Origin: Burkholderia territorii
GTDB taxonomy: Bacteria > Pseudomonadota > Gammaproteobacteria > Burkholderiales > Burkholderiaceae
Direction of reading: 5' to 3'
DNA: 64,000 nt
NCBI RefSeq assembly: GCF_902833055.1
Contig: NZ_CADFEJ010000015.1
Location: 62,001-126,000 of the forward strand
The notes beneath the pieces were generated by a model that was given only the letters and a program-made list of their open reading frames with translations, had not been told where the DNA came from and searched no databases. The position numbers were made by a program, and so were the translations under genes. Of this stretch, positions 59,737 to 64,000 are shown piece after piece. Position 1 is the first letter of the stretch. The number at the start of each line of letters is the position of its first letter.

Positions 59737-61962
59737 ATGGCAATTCGCAGGAATTTCTTGAGTACCGAAGACGACGAAAGAACGCTCAACGCGCCCACGA
59801 TGGCACGGTCCCGTGGGCAACTCGGCTCTGCGTATGCACCTGGCGCCTTCTTCACCTTTGAAGGCGGCCTTGGCGCCTGCATTTCGTTGCCGGATTTCTC
59901 GGCAACGGTCGACGACGCTCCGATTGACGCGGTCACGAAAGCACAAATCATCCTGCGACTGCAGGAGATTTGGCAGAGTTGGTTCACGCGGGCTTATGCG
60001 GTAGGTACCGGCGGCCGAAAAATTGACCCACGCCAATGCCTGGATGAAGCGCTTCTCAGAGGCGCTACGGTCGTGCCTTTGGGAGTAGACCAATTGGCGT
60101 TCCTAACTCCGGTCCGCATGGGATACGCGCCAGCGCCGCTGACCTTCGTGTGCAACAAGTGTCGGCTCTTCAAGCGATTCGAATCAGCGCGCGACTTGGC
60201 GCAAAACATCGACCGTTTGCGCAAGATGCATTGCACCGCAACTGATGTCAAGACAGCTTGCCAGTGGCGCCAGCTCGACGTCGTCTTTGTACACTGGTCC
60301 GGCGAATGGATGCCTGCGACTCCTGGTCGATGGGAGTGGGACGACCGTAGGAATGTCCTGAGGCTTTTCAGAGAGGAGTGTGCTGTATGCGGCAAAAGCG
60401 ACTTCAAACTGAACACTGACTCGCCGCGCATCGGTCAGTGGCACTTCTACTGCGCCAACCCGACATGTGGCCATAAAGGGTCGGCTGAGTGGCGACAAAA
60501 CGACCCGTTCACAACGGAGGTATTCAGGGAAAGCGCAGGTGGGCGCATGAGCGAGCGTCGTATGGAACCCATTTCGTACCGTGCTTCTTCCGCCTATTAC
60601 GCCCAATCCGAACAGTTCGTTCTATTTCCGGCGTCCGAGCATCAGCTGATGGCGATGCTTGAACCTCAACGACAGTCCGAGCTCGCCGCATTTATCGGCA
60701 AGCAGTTTCGATTTGGAGGGGGCGAGCTCACTCCTGACGAGATGAAGGTGGCGCTCCTAGCGGTGGGCAAAGCTAGCGAGTGGGAGACGTACGAGAGCCT
60801 CTCTGGAATCAGAAAGAGCGCTAGGGAATCTGGAGACACGAGCATTCAACAAATGATGGATGCGGAGCTTAAAAAGCTCGTAGACAGATGGACGGCAAGC
60901 GACCCGCCGCTTGTGCGACCACGTGTCGACCTGCCGCCGGCAATCAACGCACAGCTTGCCGTCCGTAGCGAGTATACGAGCCGCTTCGACCCCTTTGTTT
61001 TAGCGGTAGAGCATGAGGCGCTCAACCGGGGCAAGCTCTCCGCTGCACCAGACGGTATTCGCGCTAAGTTTGTGCGTTTCAACCATCTCGATGACGACCT
61101 CGCACCGAAAAATGCCATCGATAAGGCAGCCCAAGAGTCGCAGACCCAACATCTGATGACCAAGCTCGGCATCGCCGACCTCGGCCTGATTCGTGAGTTC
61201 GACCTGTGTCGATTCACGCACGGCTATACGCGAGTTAGCGCGACGCCGACTTTGGAGAAGCGCAGGCAGTTTATGCCCGTACGCTTGCGTTTGTTCGAAC
61301 CGCTGCGGAGTCGCAAACGCCCTGTCTATGTTGTGACGCAAGCCAACGAAGCGCTGTATGTGCGCCTCGACCCGGGCGCTGTTTACAGGTGGCTGCAAAC
61401 CGTCGGCGTCGTTGACCTGCCAGATTGGGACGAAAGCGGCACTGTCAAACTCGGTGGAAAGATTCTGGAGGTTGCACAGCCTTTCGGGCGGTACTTCTCT
61501 TTGCTCAAGGAAGGCGACGCAGCTACCTATCGCTACGTCTACACTTTGCTCCATACCTACGCTCATTCCATGATGAAGAACGTGGCTGAGCTCTCTGGTC
61601 TGGACTTGGGTTCGATGGGAGAGTACCTTTTCCCCCTGGACTTGGCGTTCGTCGTCTACCGAAACGGTACGACCATGGACTTGGGCAACCTTTCGTCGCT
61701 GTGGCGTAACGAGAACAACCGGTTCCTGTCTCGCTTGCTTGAACCGTCCACGCATCGCTGCAACTCGGGCCGCCTCTGTGACACGGCCGGCGGGGCCTGC
61801 CCTGACTGCATCATGATTCCCGAGACATCATGTCTCGCACAGAATCAACTGTTGTCTCGCGCCGTTCTCAAAGGCGGCCCACCGCCGCGCGAGGACGCCA
61901 CACACAAGGGCACGCGAATCCCCGGGTTTCTCGAGGTGGCTAACGAAGGGATTATGGACTGA
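59737..61962 (+). CDS. drmB: DrmB-type DISARM protein (DUF1998)
   Basis: This is a 741-residue protein. Cys pairs in FVCNKCRLF (about 138-141), EECAVCG (about 216) and CANPTC (about 242) suggest zinc ribbons in the N-terminal third. The C-terminal DUF1998 domain has LLHTYAHSMMKN, YLFPLDLAFVVYRNG and the Cys cluster CNSGRLC...ACPDC (about 680-695). It works with DrmA as the DISARM core. The ATG at 59737 follows the drmA stop by one base and has GGGGG upstream; an ATG at 59701 inside drmA is a weaker option. Confidence 0.9.
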   Translation: MAIRRNFLSTEDDERTLNAPTMARSRGQLGSAYAPGAFFTFEGGLGACISLPDFSATVDDAPIDAVTKAQIILRLQEIWQSWFTRAYAVGTGGRKIDPRQCLDEALLRGATVVPLGVDQLAFLTPVRMGYAPAPLTFVCNKCRLFKRFESARDLAQNIDRLRKMHCTATDVKTACQWRQLDVVFVHWSGEWMPATPGRWEWDDRRNVLRLFREECAVCGKSDFKLNTDSPRIGQWHFYCANPTCGHKGSAEWRQNDPFTTEVFRESAGGRMSERRMEPISYRASSAYYAQSEQFVLFPASEHQLMAMLEPQRQSELAAFIGKQFRFGGGELTPDEMKVALLAVGKASEWETYESLSGIRKSARESGDTSIQQMMDAELKKLVDRWTASDPPLVRPRVDLPPAINAQLAVRSEYTSRFDPFVLAVEHEALNRGKLSAAPDGIRAKFVRFNHLDDDLAPKNAIDKAAQESQTQHLMTKLGIADLGLIREFDLCRFTHGYTRVSATPTLEKRRQFMPVRLRLFEPLRSRKRPVYVVTQANEALYVRLDPGAVYRWLQTVGVVDLPDWDESGTVKLGGKILEVAQPFGRYFSLLKEGDAATYRYVYTLLHTYAHSMMKNVAELSGLDLGSMGEYLFPLDLAFVVYRNGTTMDLGNLSSLWRNENNRFLSRLLEPSTHRCNSGRLCDTAGGACPDCIMIPETSCLAQNQLLSRAVLKGGPPPREDATHKGTRIPGFLEVANEGIMD

Positions 61963-61981
61963 ACAGCTGAACGCGTTCGAC

Positions 61982-62407
61982 ATGTTGACCTCTCACTCTG
62001 AGGTGACCGCTGCTCTATGCGTGGAAGCCGCTCGACGCGCGCTGGACGTGCCCGCGACCGTGCACTCCATCTGCACCAGGCCGGACGTGCCGCAAGAGCG
62101 CGCTGCCGAAGTTGGAGAGATTCTTGACCGGGCAAACGAGCGGGCTGTTCGAAAAGAGCACGCTCCCGACCAGGTGCGTGCGAAACTGCGCTCTAGCACT
62201 GGGGTTGGCACCCTTGTACCAGAGCGCAACGCTGTACCCTCTTATCGAGACATACGCCTCTATTCGCCGAAAACACGGACGAAGCCGGCTTGGAGTCGCT
62301 CGTACAACTCGGCGGAAAGCAATCGATTCTCGTCGAGCTCAATGACGGTCGAGTCTTTCTCCAGAGTTTGCATCGCGGCATGGCGTGTCGCACATACAAA
62401 CAACTGA
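61982..62407 (+). pseudogene. Short frame after drmB, possible DrmC remnant
   Basis: This 141-codon frame is open from 61952, through the drmB stop, and its last 150 bases run antisense into the end of the ATPase gene. Residues 1-75 look like real coding sequence (GC-rich third positions): CTRPDVPQERAAEVGEILDRANERA has the spacing of the segment W-T-G-P-E-V-P...V-x-E-L-x-x-x-A that precedes the nuclease core in DrmC (phospholipase-D family). No HxK catalytic motif follows. It could be a decayed drmC or chance. Confidence 0.3.
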
Positions 62408-63963
62408 GTGTCCTTCGTCGCACGGCGCTTGAGTTCTTCCGAAACGAGGCCATAATTCAGCGCCCCTTGGTCTTGCTGATTTGGCGTGTCGAGAATCAAC
62501 GGTGCGAGTACCTCAGTCTTGAAATGACGAATGAGGCGATGCATCGTCAAGTGATAGGCCAATTGCATCCGAGAGCTGTCTGCTCCGCCACCTGAGACGG
62601 CAAGTTCTCTATATCCAGTTGGTAGGGCCGTGCGTACATCGAAGGCCGGTGAGAGCCGAAGGGTGTCGCAAAGGCCGGCCAGCTCGCTCTGGTAATAGGC
62701 GTTGATGCTCTCTTCTTTTCCATCCTCAATGAGCTCACTCTGTGCTGCTCGCTGCTCAGCGAGAGTTTTCTTGTTGGCACGCAATCGCAATCTCGCAGTG
62801 GTGGTCACCTCCTCCGCGCGTCGTCGTACTGAATCGGTCCCCATGGTCTCGAGGATGCTCTTGACGGTCACGTCTTTGTCGAGTCGCTTGAAGCGCCGGT
62901 TGAGCTTGGCTAATTCTTCGCGAACGGCGTCGAGCCGCCTGAGTGTCGTTTCGATTGCCGCCTCGATTTTCGACTGCGTAGCCGTGAGCGACGCAACCTG
63001 CTGTTCGGCCTGTGCGCGGTCTTGCAAGAGCGACGCGCGCTCTAGGAGAGTGTTGTCATGCAATGTGCCGCATAGAGGGCAGACAAGAACATCATCGCGC
63101 AGTTGGGTAGATGCGAAATCGTAGTCCTTCTCGATGTCATCCACGGCCGCTTGTGCAATTCCCCGCTGGACCTTGGTAATTTCGAGTTCTTCATGCTTGG
63201 CACGTAAAACGGACAATGCACGCTGCTCACGCCGCTTAACGGCGACCATTGAATTCTGGATGTCTGCAATGGCCGAATCGAGTTCGGCGTCGGTCGTTGG
63301 AAGTTCTTCTGGTGGAGCGAGCAGCGTCAAGACCTCAACCGCGCGGCCATACTTTTCAATGAGTCCCTCGTCGGCGTCGATGTGCTGAAGGCCTTTCGCT
63401 ATCTCGGCACCTACCTCGAAATAGGCTGCGGAATGATAGCCCACGTGGAAGTTGATAACAGGGCGTCGCCAGTCCTCATATTTGTGGATGACGAAACTTC
63501 CCCACGGCTCAGTCCATCCGCGTCGCTGGTCGACGTAGAAAGCGGAGAAATAGCAGGCAGGCGGCGGCACTTCATGAATCCACTTTTCTTTGCGGCGTGG
63601 TAACACCGCACCGAATTGGACGATGCTGGCGAATGCCTGCTCATAAGCATCGCTCGTACTGTGGTAGACCGTCCACGGCTCCTCGCCACCCTTGAGACGA
63701 ATTTGGTTGCGATGACGTGCAGCAAGGTATGTACGACCGTCAACCTCGAACTCCAGAATCGTTCTGGCATCGAAGGGGGCCCAGAGAGTGTCAAAATCAA
63801 AATCGCAGCCTAGAGTCCACAGCGGCAATCGCACCAGCGTAGACTTGCCGATGGAATTGTCATCACCTGTTATCAGATTTAAGCCGGGTTCGAATCGGAA
63901 TCGTCCTGCGAGCTTTTGGGAAGTCGATTGAACGAACAGTTGCTTGAATATCAATGCGCTCAT
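62260..63963 (-). CDS. Rad50/SMC-like ATPase with zinc-hook motif
   Basis: This is a 567-residue ABC-type ATPase of the Rad50/SMC group. Walker A is GDDNSIGKST (33-42), the zinc-hook motif CPLCG is at 295-299 in the middle of a coiled coil (about 225-420), the ABC signature is VSGGGADSSR (456-465) and Walker B is APLILDTPNQQ (Asp 492). Proteins with this layout sense or process DNA ends and are common in defence islands. It is convergent with the drm operon, their ends overlapping a short open frame. The upstream side runs to the window end, so an operon partner may lie outside. Confidence 0.85.
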   Translation of the reverse strand: MSALIFKQLFVQSTSQKLAGRFRFEPGLNLITGDDNSIGKSTLVRLPLWTLGCDFDFDTLWAPFDARTILEFEVDGRTYLAARHRNQIRLKGGEEPWTVYHSTSDAYEQAFASIVQFGAVLPRRKEKWIHEVPPPACYFSAFYVDQRRGWTEPWGSFVIHKYEDWRRPVINFHVGYHSAAYFEVGAEIAKGLQHIDADEGLIEKYGRAVEVLTLLAPPEELPTTDAELDSAIADIQNSMVAVKRREQRALSVLRAKHEELEITKVQRGIAQAAVDDIEKDYDFASTQLRDDVLVCPLCGTLHDNTLLERASLLQDRAQAEQQVASLTATQSKIEAAIETTLRRLDAVREELAKLNRRFKRLDKDVTVKSILETMGTDSVRRRAEEVTTTARLRLRANKKTLAEQRAAQSELIEDGKEESINAYYQSELAGLCDTLRLSPAFDVRTALPTGYRELAVSGGGADSSRMQLAYHLTMHRLIRHFKTEVLAPLILDTPNQQDQGALNYGLVSEELKRRATKDTQLFVCATRHAAMQTLEKDSTVIELDENRLLSAELYERLQAGFVRVFGE

Positions 63964-64000
63964 AGGCTTTGGTACGTAGCTTTCTGACGAGCAGTTTATA

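Noticed and set aside
40746-64000. Integrative element inserted by a tyrosine integrase at the tRNA
   Set aside because: No integrase gene lies near the tRNA and no repeated tRNA 3' end was found; the adjacent genes are Tn7-type.
40746-64000. CRISPR-associated transposon
   Set aside because: There is no CRISPR array, no Cas gene, and no regularly spaced repeat; the TnsAB/TnsC/TniQ operon alone does not imply RNA guidance.
50962-64000. BREX or type I restriction-modification system
   Set aside because: No PglZ, BrxC-like, HsdR or HsdS gene is present; the DrmA/DrmB pair fits DISARM better.

Overview
The window is chromosomal DNA of a Burkholderia-type betaproteobacterium, most likely from the Burkholderia cepacia complex. 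The basis is the very high GC content and the third-position GC preference of the genes up to about 40.6 kb, together with the gene families and their arrangement. No database was searched, so the genus is an inference.

Positions 1-40.6 kb are ordinary, well-kept core and metabolic genes. They comprise a polar amino-acid binding protein and a GlcD-type FAD oxidase; a PadR regulator; a cadmium/lead/zinc resistance unit (CadR regulator, CadA P-type ATPase, small His-rich zinc-ribbon protein); an AraC/GyrI regulator; a mechanosensitive channel; an ethanolamine pathway (permease, EutB, EutC) with an aldehyde dehydrogenase and an EutR-like regulator nearby, both of the latter preceded by sigma-54-type promoters; a LysR/MFS pair; two FMN-binding pyridoxamine-oxidase-like proteins; a thiamine-diphosphate enzyme coupled to a GT9-like protein; a VapBC toxin-antitoxin pair; the glycine cleavage operon gcvT-gcvH-gcvP under a tandem glycine riboswitch, with an alginate-lyase-like gene and sdaA downstream; an oxidoreductase, an SGNH hydrolase, an FkbM methyltransferase and a TPR glycosyltransferase; the Rep helicase; a diheme cytochrome c; and tRNA-Arg(CCG).

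Immediately after tRNA-Arg, at about 40.8 kb, base composition drops and a mobile island begins. It opens with a leftward Tn7-like transposition operon: an unknown 251-residue protein, a TnsA-TnsB fusion, a TnsC-type AAA ATPase and a long TniQ/TnsD-type protein. Two of its junctions are ATGA overlaps. The tRNA-side end is probably the TGTCG sequence at 40797. The other end is not settled: it may lie near 47.8 kb or beyond the window.

From 47.8 to 50.5 kb there are small accessory genes: two adjacent HAD-like proteins that have both lost the usual nucleophile Asp, a DUF6471-type protein and two small conserved proteins. From 50.96 to 61.96 kb lies a rightward four-gene operon that I read as an unusual DISARM-type anti-phage system: a 578-residue N6-adenine DNA methyltransferase, a 929-residue protein of unknown fold (possibly DrmE-like), a DrmA helicase and a DrmB (DUF1998) protein. 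An intact DrmC is missing; a short open frame after drmB may be its remnant. A convergent Rad50/SMC-like ATPase with a zinc-hook motif closes the window. The most interesting material is this defence locus and its carriage beside a TnsAB-fusion transposon at a tRNA gene.
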